64,000 bases of DNA from JAGPUQ01 sp036961295 (GTDB lineage Bacteria > Pseudomonadota > Gammaproteobacteria > Pseudomonadales > Porticoccaceae): assembly GCA_036961295.1 (NCBI GenBank), contig JBALVX010000001.1:434001-498000 (forward strand), given 5' to 3'. Shown here piece by piece: positions 24,944-32,876 of the stretch; the first letter of the stretch is position 1; each line of letters starts with the position of its first letter. A program made the translations under genes and the position numbers. Below the pieces are notes generated by a model. That model saw only the letters and a program-made list of their open reading frames with translations, was not told where the DNA came from and did not search any database.

Positions 24944-26702
24944 GGTCGTCGATACCGGTATCTATAATGGTGTGATCGATGCTCGCCTGATGCCTGGGTT
25001 CAGAATTACTCTTAGGTTCAGAGTCGGCTCCTGCGGATTCCTGGGGATCCGTTTGCATATCCTCCTCGCTTTGGTGAGGGTCGTTACTATCGTGGGTGTT
25101 GCTGTCGTGGGCGCTACTGTCAGGGTTAATACCGTGATGAATTGAATCCGCCATTATATTAAAAGCGGATGCCACACCACCAAATTCACTTTTCCAGGGG
25201 CGAGAGATGCGGATGCTGTGATTGCCATCGGTAAAATCTTGCATGGAGCGTTGGATGACCTTTAAATTTTTAGCAATCAGTTTATTGAAGAAAAAGATAA
25301 TTACCAGCATGGCCAAAATGATAGTCAGCGCGAGAGAAGTCATGATGCGCTTGGTGACAGATTGTACTTCTTCAAGGCGGGCCTGGCTGATGCCCACGTC
25401 GATCTTGCCAATATCAATGGCATTAAAGCGAATTGGCGCGGTAAAGGTAAATATTTTTTGATTATTGTTCATTGTCGCGGTAGCGACGGAAATTTCTGCG
25501 TTGCTGGTGGCCATTTTCTCGCCCCCGAGCGAGACCCAGGGTTGATTCAATAGGGTTTTGTCTGTTGCGCTGCGCACGATATTGTCGTGGTCGATTACCG
25601 TCAAGTAAGAGAAAGACTGTCTCTTGGAGGCTTCGTCGGTCAGTGTTTCCAGTCCAATCCAGTCCTCGCCCAAAACCGGCACGGCGATTTCTGCCGCGAT
25701 AAAGCGCGCAAGGGAAACGCCGCTATCGACCACCTGTTCAGAAAGTACGCGAGATTGAACCTTAAACACAACTAATACACTGACCACCATGATAACAGCC
25801 ACGATTGCGCCGATTGCGGCGGTCCACTTAATCTGCATTGGCAGATAACTGCTTGCGTCTTCATCGTCGCGGAGTACGCGCAATTCTTTTTCCAGGGCGT
25901 CGTATAGCTCGGCGCCGGTCTGGAAACGCTTGGCGGGCTTTTTGTGCAGTAATTTGCCAATAATGCTTTGTAGGCCGGCGGGTGCTTCCGGGTAGTATTG
26001 GCGGATTGGTGTCGGGTCTTTCTGAATGATTTGAAGAATCAGTGTGGGTATGGAATCGGCACTGAAAGCCTTATGGCCGGTCAGTAGTTCGTAGAGGATA
26101 ACACCCAGAGAGAATAGGTCTGAACGCCCATCGATGGGCTCGCCTTTGGCTTGTTCCGGGGACATGTAGCGGGGTGTACCCAAAATCGTACCGGCCAGGG
26201 TTTGTTCCTGTTCTCCTGAATCCTCCAAATGAGCGATGCCAAAATCGGCGATTTTTACTGTGCCGTGTTGTTCGTGATAAATAATATTATCGGGTTTGAT
26301 ATCCCGATGGACGATGCCCATATTGTGCGCGTAATCGAGGGCGCTAGCGATTTGCATAGAGATGTTAAGTAAGGTTTTGATTGGTAGTCGATCATTGTTT
26401 TGTAACAGGTTGCTCAAGGTGATGCCCTCGAGTAACTCCATCATGATGTACGGTGTTTCGTCGATCTTGCCGACGTCGTAAACGGTCACAATATTGGGGT
26501 GTGTCAGCGCGCCAGCAGCTTTGGCTTCGGTTAAAAAGCGGCTGAGGTATTCTTTGTCGATCAGTTTATCTTCTTTTAGTAGTTTCAGCGCCGCCGAGCG
26601 ATTAATCTCCGGGTCGTAAGTTTCATAGACGTCGGCCATCGCGCCGGAACCGATAAACCCGGTAATGTTATAACGACCAACGACTGTGCCTATCTTGTCC
26701 AT
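24936..26702 (-). CDS. transmembrane Ser/Thr protein kinase with HAMP domain
   Basis: A Hanks-type kinase domain (about 10-270) has the glycine loop GSGAMADVY, the ATP-binding Lys in AALKLLKED (K40), HRDIKPDN, the DFG motif and APE-like SPEQAKGEPIDGRSDLFSLGVI. Two membrane segments (about 293-315 and 448-472) enclose a periplasmic sensor domain of about 130 residues. A HAMP-like segment (about 473-525) and an acidic, Ser/Asp-rich tail rich in potential phosphosites follow. The domain order kinase-TM-sensor-TM-HAMP is uncommon: the HAMP lies after the sensor, not before an output. It probably senses an envelope cue and phosphorylates targets such as the FHA partner. It lies 95 bp downstream of the PP2C gene. 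Confidence 0.9.
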   Translation of the reverse strand: MDKIGTVVGRYNITGFIGSGAMADVYETYDPEINRSAALKLLKEDKLIDKEYLSRFLTEAKAAGALTHPNIVTVYDVGKIDETPYIMMELLEGITLSNLLQNNDRLPIKTLLNISMQIASALDYAHNMGIVHRDIKPDNIIYHEQHGTVKIADFGIAHLEDSGEQEQTLAGTILGTPRYMSPEQAKGEPIDGRSDLFSLGVILYELLTGHKAFSADSIPTLILQIIQKDPTPIRQYYPEAPAGLQSIIGKLLHKKPAKRFQTGAELYDALEKELRVLRDDEDASSYLPMQIKWTAAIGAIVAVIMVVSVLVVFKVQSRVLSEQVVDSGVSLARFIAAEIAVPVLGEDWIGLETLTDEASKRQSFSYLTVIDHDNIVRSATDKTLLNQPWVSLGGEKMATSNAEISVATATMNNNQKIFTFTAPIRFNAIDIGKIDVGISQARLEEVQSVTKRIMTSLALTIILAMLVIIFFFNKLIAKNLKVIQRSMQDFTDGNHSIRISRPWKSEFGGVASAFNIMADSIHHGINPDSSAHDSNTHDSNDPHQSEEDMQTDPQESAGADSEPKSNSEPRHQASIDHTIIDTGIDDLD

Positions 26703-26797
26703 GCTTGCCAGTTTTCCTTACCGTTCTTTTGTAGTGGGGGTAATCAATGTTAAAAATTTAGTTATATTAATTATACGGTTTATTTTACCCGATTTGC

Positions 26798-27703
26798 TTA
26801 CGCCGGCCAGAAGGTGATTGCTGCCGCAGTAATAGCGCAGAGGATCACCGCCAAAATAATTTTATTGCTGTGTGATGCGAGCCAGCTTGTCGATGTAGTT
26901 GGTGGTGTGAATGCGCGCCGCACAATGGTAGCGTCGAGATCGCTACCGTCGGTGAGGTTGGACAGAGGAATTGAAGGGCTGTAAGGCCGGTGTTTGCTTA
27001 CCTGCTCCTCGGGAGCCAGTACCAATACGGTGACATTATCGCGCCCGCCGGCGGCGAGAGCGGCTTTTATCAGTTCGGCGACCTGGGGTTCGGGCAGGAG
27101 AGGCTGTCCGAACAACCTGGCAAGCTTTGCTGGGCTGACCTCATCGTTTAAGCCATCGCTGCACAGTAAAATTTTTTGATCGGGTAATAGCGTGCCGGAG
27201 ACTACATCGACTTTTAAGTTTGACTGCGGGGAGATACCGATGGATTGGGTAATGATATTGCGTTTGGGGTGGCGCAGAGCCTCTTGGGGCGTAATCATGC
27301 CTTTGTCGATCAGCGCTTCCACATAGGAGTGATCTCGCGTTAGCAGTTTGAGTTCACCGTCCCAGAGATAGGCTCTACTGTCACCTACCCAGGCAATTTG
27401 GTAGTCCATACCTTTGAGCGCCAGGGCAACTATAGTGGAGCCCATATTTGACACATTGTCCCTTTCCTGGATGGCATCCAACACGGCCTGGTGTGCAGCC
27501 GTGACGGCGCCCACCAAATCCCCGGTTTCAACGTAGGTATCGTGGGTGGTGTCGCTAGTGATGGCGCTGGCGATTTCGCCGTTGGTGTGTCCACCAACGC
27601 CATCGGCCACCAGCCATAAGCCTGCGGCAGGGTCGGCACGATAGCAATCTTCGTTGTGTTCGCGTATACAACCGCGGTGAGTATCGGCAGCAAAGTTAAT
27701 CAT
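26798..27703 (-). CDS. PP2C-family Ser/Thr phosphatase with C-terminal membrane anchor
   Basis: The 301-residue protein has a PP2C domain (about 3-235) with the metal motifs NEDCYRAD, VADGVGGH, GSTIVAL, AWVGDSRAYL, LLCSDGLND and GGRDNVTV. A single C-terminal hydrophobic helix (about 280-299) would tether it to the inner membrane with the catalytic domain in the cytoplasm. It is first in the four-gene minus-strand unit with the kinase, deacetylase and TPR lipoprotein, so it is the natural antagonist of the adjacent kinase. Confidence 0.92.
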   Translation of the reverse strand: MINFAADTHRGCIREHNEDCYRADPAAGLWLVADGVGGHTNGEIASAITSDTTHDTYVETGDLVGAVTAAHQAVLDAIQERDNVSNMGSTIVALALKGMDYQIAWVGDSRAYLWDGELKLLTRDHSYVEALIDKGMITPQEALRHPKRNIITQSIGISPQSNLKVDVVSGTLLPDQKILLCSDGLNDEVSPAKLARLFGQPLLPEPQVAELIKAALAAGGRDNVTVLVLAPEEQVSKHRPYSPSIPLSNLTDGSDLDATIVRRAFTPPTTSTSWLASHSNKIILAVILCAITAAAITFWPA

Positions 27704-27742
27704 TAGAGTTATTTTGCATTCCTTGCGTTCTTTACATTAGGT

Positions 27743-27833
27743 CTAACTTACCGAATTTGTGGGGTAAAAGCCAGTTCCCATGAACTTGCCGCCTGGCTAT
27801 CCAATTATAGCTGGCAACAAGTTGGTAAGTTAG
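27743..27833 (-). repeat. 10-bp inverted repeat and possible terminator after gltA
   Basis: CTAACTTACC (27743-27752) and its exact complement GGTAAGTTAG (27824-27833) bracket 71 bp. The right arm includes the gltA stop codon. Inside, on the minus strand, AGCCA-...-GTTC-ATGG-GAAC-TGGCT followed by TTT could act as a terminator for gltA. The structure is visible; its function is inferred. Confidence 0.5.
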
Positions 27834-29116
27834 CGCTGCTTTAATGCAGGCACCGTTCGGGTTTTCTCACCATTATAAAGCTGGCGCGGGCGTCCAATCT
27901 TGTAGGGGCTACTGATCATTTCACTCCAGTTGGCTATCCAGCCCACGGTGCGCCCGGTGGCAAAAATCACGGTAAACATTTCTGTGGGGATGCCGATGGC
28001 TTTCATAATGATGCCAGAATAAAAATCGACATTAGGATAGAGTTTTTTGCTGACAAAGTAGTCGTCTTCCAGTGCGATTTGTTCGAGGCGTTTGGCAATC
28101 TTGAGTAGCGGATCGTTGTCCATGCCGAGTTCGGAGAGTACGTCGTCGCAAGCTTGTTTCATTACCTTGGCGCGAGGATCAAAGTTTTTGTACACCCGGT
28201 GGCCAAAACCCATTAAACGGAAAGGATCGTTTTTGTCTTTGGCTCTTTTGACATAGGCGTCGATATTTTTTTCGTCGCCAATTTCATTAAGCATTTCGAG
28301 TACCGCCTGATTGGCGCCACCGTGGGAAGGCCCCCACAGTGCGGCAATACCGGCGGCAATACAGGAGAAGGGGTTGGCGCCGGAGGAGCCGGCCAGGCGC
28401 ACCGTGGAGGTAGACGCATTTTGCTCGTGATCGGCATGGAGTAAAAACAATAAATCCATCGCTCTGGATAGCACCGGGCTGACGCTGGAAGGTGCGCAGG
28501 GCGTGCCGAACATCATATGCAAAAAGTTTTCGGCGTAGCCCAGGTTATTTTTGGGATACATGTAGGGCTGGCCGATAAAATGCTTGTAGCACATGGCGGC
28601 GAGGGTTGGCATTTTGGCGATCAGTCGGTGAGCAGTGATCTTCCTGTGCACCGGGTTATTGATATCGAGGGAGTCGTGATAGAACGATGACATCGCCCCA
28701 ACCACACCGCACATCATGGCCATGGGATGGGCGTCGTAATGAAAGCCCGATATAAATTGCTCAATGGAGCGGTTCACCATAGTGTGGGTTGAAATAATGG
28801 TTTCAAACTCGGTTTTCTCTTCTGCGTTGGGCAGTTCGCCGTTGAGCAAGAGATAGCAGGTTTCTAGATAGTCTGAATTCTCGGCCAGATCGGCAATCGC
28901 GTAGCCCCGGTGGAGCAGAATGCCTTTGTCGCCATCAATAAAGGTGATTTTTGACTCGCAGGCGGCGGTGGCGGTAAAGCCGGGGTCAAAGGTAAAGTGA
29001 TCACTGGCGGCCAGGCCGGACAGATCAATTACATCCTGGCCCAATGTGCCGGACAGTATGGGTAGCTCTATCGGGGCTAGCCCGTCGATGGTGAGCACGG
29101 CTTTTTTCTGAGTCAT
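27830..29116 (-). CDS. gltA: citrate synthase (type II, hexameric class)
   Basis: It condenses acetyl-CoA with oxaloacetate at the entry of the TCA cycle. The 428-residue protein carries the catalytic residues in LLHADHEQNASTSTVR, GPSHGGANQAV and NVDFYSG, plus the CoA-site GFGHRVYKNFDPRAKV. Size and the N-terminal beta-domain fit the Gram-negative type II enzyme. AGGAGACCCCA gives a strong ribosome-binding site ahead of the ATG. It is divergent from the sdh-suc operon, as in pseudomonads. Its leader contains a GGGAAA-GATA-TTTCCC hairpin (29145-29160). Confidence 0.97.
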   Translation of the reverse strand: MTQKKAVLTIDGLAPIELPILSGTLGQDVIDLSGLAASDHFTFDPGFTATAACESKITFIDGDKGILLHRGYAIADLAENSDYLETCYLLLNGELPNAEEKTEFETIISTHTMVNRSIEQFISGFHYDAHPMAMMCGVVGAMSSFYHDSLDINNPVHRKITAHRLIAKMPTLAAMCYKHFIGQPYMYPKNNLGYAENFLHMMFGTPCAPSSVSPVLSRAMDLLFLLHADHEQNASTSTVRLAGSSGANPFSCIAAGIAALWGPSHGGANQAVLEMLNEIGDEKNIDAYVKRAKDKNDPFRLMGFGHRVYKNFDPRAKVMKQACDDVLSELGMDNDPLLKIAKRLEQIALEDDYFVSKKLYPNVDFYSGIIMKAIGIPTEMFTVIFATGRTVGWIANWSEMISSPYKIGRPRQLYNGEKTRTVPALKQR

Positions 29117-29185
29117 TGGGGTCTCCTACTGACCAAACATCTGAGGGAAAGATATTTCCCGTAATTACAAAAATGCAGGGGCGGC

Positions 29186-29214
29186 AGACTACGTTTGCCG
29201 GGGCTTATTGTCAA
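29186..29214 (-). promoter_or_regulatory. candidate gltA promoter
   Basis: On the minus strand TTGACA (29214-29209) and TAGTCT (29191-29186) are 17 bp apart, about 70 nt before the gltA ATG. The -35 is perfect and the -10 is weak (3 of 6), which suits an activator- or repressor-tuned promoter. It belongs to the 409-bp divergent region 29117-29525. Confidence 0.5.
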
Positions 29215-29286
29215 TTTGCGAGTGAAATCTGTCATTCATATCCGTTTTGCCCTGTGGGGCCGCATTCAGGGTAGTGCTGTCGAGGT

Positions 29287-29321
29287 ATTACATTGTAATG
29301 ACAGGTGTTTGTTTTTATAAT
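29287..29321 (+). promoter_or_regulatory. candidate sdh-suc operon promoter with overlapping palindrome
   Basis: TTGTAA (29293-29298) and TATAAT (29316-29321) are 17 bp apart. A perfect palindrome ATTACA-T-TGTAAT (29287-29299) covers the -35, a good position for a repressor or activator. The inferred transcript has a leader of about 200 nt before sdhC, in which I see no further recognisable element. Confidence 0.6.
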
Positions 29322-29525
29322 CCCCCGCCGTTGATGCTCATCCCAGAGCTTATTCTTCTAAAGCTGGGAATATTCGCTTCGAAAATGACGTTTTACGCGT
29401 AAGCTTACTGCTGTTGGCAGGTCAGTTTTGATAGTGCACCGAGTATTTAGACCGAGTAATAGACCGCTCAAATTAACCACCCGTCCATCGCCCCTGGGGC
29501 GCTCAATACGAAGGCAGTGATTGTT

Positions 29526-29903
29526 GTGAACGATAAACGCCCCGTTAATCTCGATATAAAGACTATTCATCTTCCGATTACCTCCTATGTTTCCATTTTG
29601 CATCGGGTTTCCGGTGTCGCGCTGTTTGTGATCGTAGGTCTGTTTCTGTGGATGCTGGATACCAGCCTGTCCTCGGCAGAGGGTTTTAAGGCCTTGCAGG
29701 ACATCCTCAGCGGAACCTTCGTCACCCTGATTTTATGGGGCATGATGGCAGCGCTGATTTATCACACGGTCGCCGGTATTCGCCACCTCATTATGGATAT
29801 GGGTATCGGTGAAACGCTGGAGGGCGGAGTGCTTGGCGCCAGGTTGGTGGTGGTGATTTCCGCAGTACTAATCGCATTAGCAGGAGTTTGGTTATGGCTG
29901 TAA
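29526..29903 (+). CDS. sdhC: succinate dehydrogenase cytochrome b556 subunit
   Basis: This is a membrane anchor of complex II that binds heme b and quinone. The 125-residue protein has three helices. It begins NDKRPVNLDIKTIHLPITSYVSILHRVSG, the family signature including the SxxHRxSG quinone/heme segment; a His lies in LIYHTVAGIRHLIMD. GTG at 29526 is chosen over the in-frame GTG at 29517 because AAGG at 29511-29514 is too close to the latter. The gene overlaps sdhD by 10 bp. Confidence 0.93.
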   Translation: MNDKRPVNLDIKTIHLPITSYVSILHRVSGVALFVIVGLFLWMLDTSLSSAEGFKALQDILSGTFVTLILWGMMAALIYHTVAGIRHLIMDMGIGETLEGGVLGARLVVVISAVLIALAGVWLWL

Positions 29904-30265
29904 AGCAAGTCACCAGTTTTGGCCGTAGTGGCCTGTCCGATTGGCTGGTACAGCGAGTCAGTGGCGTGGTATTAGCGGTGTATACCTTTTGGATGGTGGG
30001 TTATTTGTTGACCCATGGGAATCTGGAGTATGCCCAGTGGCTTGCCGTTCATCAGAATTTTGCAGTGCGGGTGTTGAGTTTGGCGGCGGTATTAGCGCTA
30101 GCGGCTCACGCCTGGATTGGTTTGTGGGCGGTGTTGACCGACTACGTCACGGTACGTTTGATTGGCGAGAAAGCCACCGCGATACGTATGTTTTTACAGT
30201 TGGCAATGATTGCGGTGATTTTGGTCTACGTGATTTGGGCTATCGAAATTCTCTGGGGAGTGTAA
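29894..30265 (+). CDS. sdhD: succinate dehydrogenase hydrophobic anchor subunit
   Basis: This is the second membrane anchor of complex II (123 residues, three helices). The N-terminus GRSGLSDWLVQRVSGVVLAVYT is diagnostic. The heme-ligand His lies in ALAAHAWIGLWAVLTDYV, where the Asp-Tyr pair of the quinone site is also found. ATG 29894 follows AGGAG (29882-29886) by 7 nt and overlaps the sdhC end. Confidence 0.93.
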   Translation: MAVKQVTSFGRSGLSDWLVQRVSGVVLAVYTFWMVGYLLTHGNLEYAQWLAVHQNFAVRVLSLAAVLALAAHAWIGLWAVLTDYVTVRLIGEKATAIRMFLQLAMIAVILVYVIWAIEILWGV

Positions 30266-30271
30266 GCGAAT

Positions 30272-32035
30272 ATGCGTACGATGACGTATGACGCAGTAAT
30301 TGTTGGCGGCGGTGGTGCTGGAATGCGAGCGGCTTTGCAGCTGGCGCAGTCGGGCTATAAAACCGCGGTGATTTCTAAAGTATTTCCAACGCGCTCCCAT
30401 ACCGTTTCCGCCCAGGGTGGTATTACTTGCGCAATTGCCAGCGATGATCCCAACGATCAGTGGCAGTGGCATATGTATGACACCGTTAAGGGTTCCGATT
30501 ACATCGGCGATCAGGAAGCCATTGAGTATATGTGTTCGGTCGGTCCGGAAGTGGTGTTCGAGTTGGAGCACATGGGCCTGCCATTTTCCCGCACGGAAGA
30601 GGGCCGTATTTATCAGCGGCCTTTCGGTGGGCAGTCGAAAAACTTTGGTAAAGACGGCCAGGCTGCACGAACCTGTGCCGCGGCGGATCGTACTGGTCAC
30701 GCACTGCTGCATACCCTGTATCAAAACAATCTAAAGAACGACACCGTCTTCCTTAACGAATGGTTTGCGGTGGATATTGTAAAAAATCAGGATGACGCCG
30801 TAGTCGGTGTTATCGCGATCAATATCGAAACTGGCGAAACCGTGTATGTGAAATCCCGCGCCACGGTATTTGCCACCGGCGGTGCCGGGCGTATTTATGC
30901 GTCTACTACCAACGCCCATATCAATACCGGCGACGGACTGGCTATGTCGCTGCGCGCCAATGTTCCCGCCCAGGATATGGAAATGTGGCAGTTTCACCCC
31001 ACCGGCATTCACGGTGCAGGCACTCTGGTGACCGAGGGTTGTCGAGGTGAGGGCGGTTATCTGATTAATAAAGATGGCGAGCGCTTTATGGAGCGCTATG
31101 CACCTAACGCTAAAGATTTGGCGGGCCGCGATGTGGTTGCGCGTTCAATGGTGCTAGAAATCCTCGAAGGTCGCGGTTGTGGCCCCGATGGCGATCACGT
31201 GATGCTCAAGCTCGATCATCTGGGCGAAGAAGTTCTGCACAGCCGTCTGCCGGGTATTTGTGAATTGTCCGAAACCTTTGCTCACGTCGATCCGGTAAAA
31301 GCGCCGATTCCCGTGGTGCCAACCTGTCACTACATGATGGGTGGTATTCCCACCAATGTTGACGGTCAGGCCTTAACCTGGGATGCCGAAGGCAACGATA
31401 CCGTGGTTGAAGGGCTGTATGCCTGTGGTGAAGTGGCTTGTGTTTCGGTACACGGTGCCAACCGTTTGGGCGGTAACTCTTTGCTCGATCTGGTGGTGTT
31501 TGGTCGCGCTTCTGGTTTGTTTATCGAAAAAGCCTTGCGCGAAGGTATTAACTTGCGCGACCCGAGCGATGCCGATATCGACAAAGCAATGAGTCGTCTA
31601 AACCGCCTGAATGCCAGTACCTCCGGCGAAAGCGCGCCGGTACTGCGTAAAGAACTGCAAATCATTATGCAGAATCACTTCGGTGTATTCCGTCGTGGTG
31701 ACTTTATGGCGGAGGGCGTGACAAAGCTGGCCGAGCTGCGTAAGCGTATCGAAAATGTCCACCTTGAAGACAAAAGTAATGCCTTTAATACCGCGCGTAT
31801 TGAAGCCCTGGAATTGCAAAACTTGTTGGAGGTCGCCGAGGCCACCGCCATTGCGGCGGAAGTGCGCACCGAAAGCCGTGGTGCCCATGCTCGGGAAGAT
31901 TATCCCGAGCGCGACGACGAGAACTGGTTGTGTCACTCGTTGTTTCTACCCGAAAACAAAGAAATGAAAACACGCGCCGTGAACTTTACGCCGACCACGC
32001 GCGAAGCCTTTGAACCCAAAGCCCGAACCTACTGA
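30272..32035 (+). CDS. sdhA: succinate dehydrogenase flavoprotein subunit
   Basis: The catalytic subunit of complex II, oxidising succinate to fumarate. The FAD-binding VIVGGGGAGMRAAL motif is at the N-terminus, the covalent FAD His lies in TRSHTVSAQGG, and the active-site motifs HPTGIHGAG and CHYMMGGIPTN are present, plus GANRLGGNSLLDLVVFGR. At 587 residues it is full length. A second ATG 9 nt downstream (30281) is an alternative start. Confidence 0.98.
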   Translation: MRTMTYDAVIVGGGGAGMRAALQLAQSGYKTAVISKVFPTRSHTVSAQGGITCAIASDDPNDQWQWHMYDTVKGSDYIGDQEAIEYMCSVGPEVVFELEHMGLPFSRTEEGRIYQRPFGGQSKNFGKDGQAARTCAAADRTGHALLHTLYQNNLKNDTVFLNEWFAVDIVKNQDDAVVGVIAINIETGETVYVKSRATVFATGGAGRIYASTTNAHINTGDGLAMSLRANVPAQDMEMWQFHPTGIHGAGTLVTEGCRGEGGYLINKDGERFMERYAPNAKDLAGRDVVARSMVLEILEGRGCGPDGDHVMLKLDHLGEEVLHSRLPGICELSETFAHVDPVKAPIPVVPTCHYMMGGIPTNVDGQALTWDAEGNDTVVEGLYACGEVACVSVHGANRLGGNSLLDLVVFGRASGLFIEKALREGINLRDPSDADIDKAMSRLNRLNASTSGESAPVLRKELQIIMQNHFGVFRRGDFMAEGVTKLAELRKRIENVHLEDKSNAFNTARIEALELQNLLEVAEATAIAAEVRTESRGAHAREDYPERDDENWLCHSLFLPENKEMKTRAVNFTPTTREAFEPKARTY

Positions 32036-32078
32036 GACCCTTATTGCTATGGTTAATGCTGCTATGGTTAATACCGAC

Positions 32079-32783
32079 ATGTTGACAGTCAGTGTCTATC
32101 GCTACAATCCCGAAACCGATGCTGCACCTTATATGCAGGATTATCAGCTCGACACCGGTGGTAAAGACATCATGGTGCTCGATGCACTGGAAATGTTGAA
32201 AGTCGAGGACTCCACCCTGGTGTTTCGGCGCTCCTGCCGCGAGGGCGTCTGTGGTTCCGATGGCGTCAATATCAATGGCAAGAATGGACTGGCCTGTGTT
32301 ACGCCGCTCTCCGCCTGCGTGAAGAAAAATAAACTCATTGTCCGACCCTTGCCGGGTTTGCCGGTGATTCGTGATCTGGTCATCGATATGGGCCAGTTTT
32401 ACGCTCAGTACGAAAAAGTGCAACCCTACTTACTTAACGACACACCTGCGCCTGCCATCGAACGTTTACAAACCCCGGAAGAGCGGGAAAAACTCGACGG
32501 CCTCTACGAATGTATTTTGTGCGCCTGTTGCTCCACCAGCTGCCCCTCGTTTTGGTGGAACCCGGATAAGTTTATCGGCCCGGCTGGATTGTTGCAGGCC
32601 TACCGGTTTTTGGCCGACAGTCGCGATACCGCAGCGGAAGAGCGTTTAGCTGAACTGGATGATCCCTTCAGTGTATTCCGTTGCCACGGCATTCAAAACT
32701 GTGTCGCGGTGTGCCCGAAAGGTTTGAACCCGACGCGGGCGATTGGTCATATTCGCTCGATGTTATTGCGCAGCGGGACTTAA
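32079..32783 (+). CDS. sdhB: succinate dehydrogenase iron-sulfur subunit
   Basis: It carries electrons from FAD to quinone. The [2Fe-2S] cluster motif CREGVCGSDG...NGLAC and the two C-terminal cluster motifs CILCACCSTSCPS and CHGIQNCVAVCPKGLNP are intact. With ATG 32079 the protein begins MLTVSVYRYNPETD and is 234 residues, the normal family size. Two further in-frame ATGs (32049, 32064) lie in a 15-bp tandem duplication just upstream. No convincing ribosome-binding site marks any of them, so the start is uncertain by up to 10 residues. Confidence 0.93.
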   Translation: MLTVSVYRYNPETDAAPYMQDYQLDTGGKDIMVLDALEMLKVEDSTLVFRRSCREGVCGSDGVNINGKNGLACVTPLSACVKKNKLIVRPLPGLPVIRDLVIDMGQFYAQYEKVQPYLLNDTPAPAIERLQTPEEREKLDGLYECILCACCSTSCPSFWWNPDKFIGPAGLLQAYRFLADSRDTAAEERLAELDDPFSVFRCHGIQNCVAVCPKGLNPTRAIGHIRSMLLRSGT

Positions 32784-32876
32784 ATAGCACTATACGAGTG
32801 AAATTAGTACGCGTGCTCTAAACTCTGAGTATAGATACTGGTACAATTCCGCCCCCACATTCGAGACCGCAGTACG

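Noticed and set aside
21482..27703. Type VI secretion regulatory cluster (kinase, PP2C, FHA)
   Set aside because: None of the structural type VI genes (tss/vgr/hcp/clpV) occurs within the window; the neighbours are LysM, TPR and deacetylase genes.
29358..29603. 81-codon open frame on the minus strand between gltA and sdhC
   Set aside because: It runs into the sdhC coding region, has no ribosome-binding site or recognisable sequence, and covers the inferred sdh leader.
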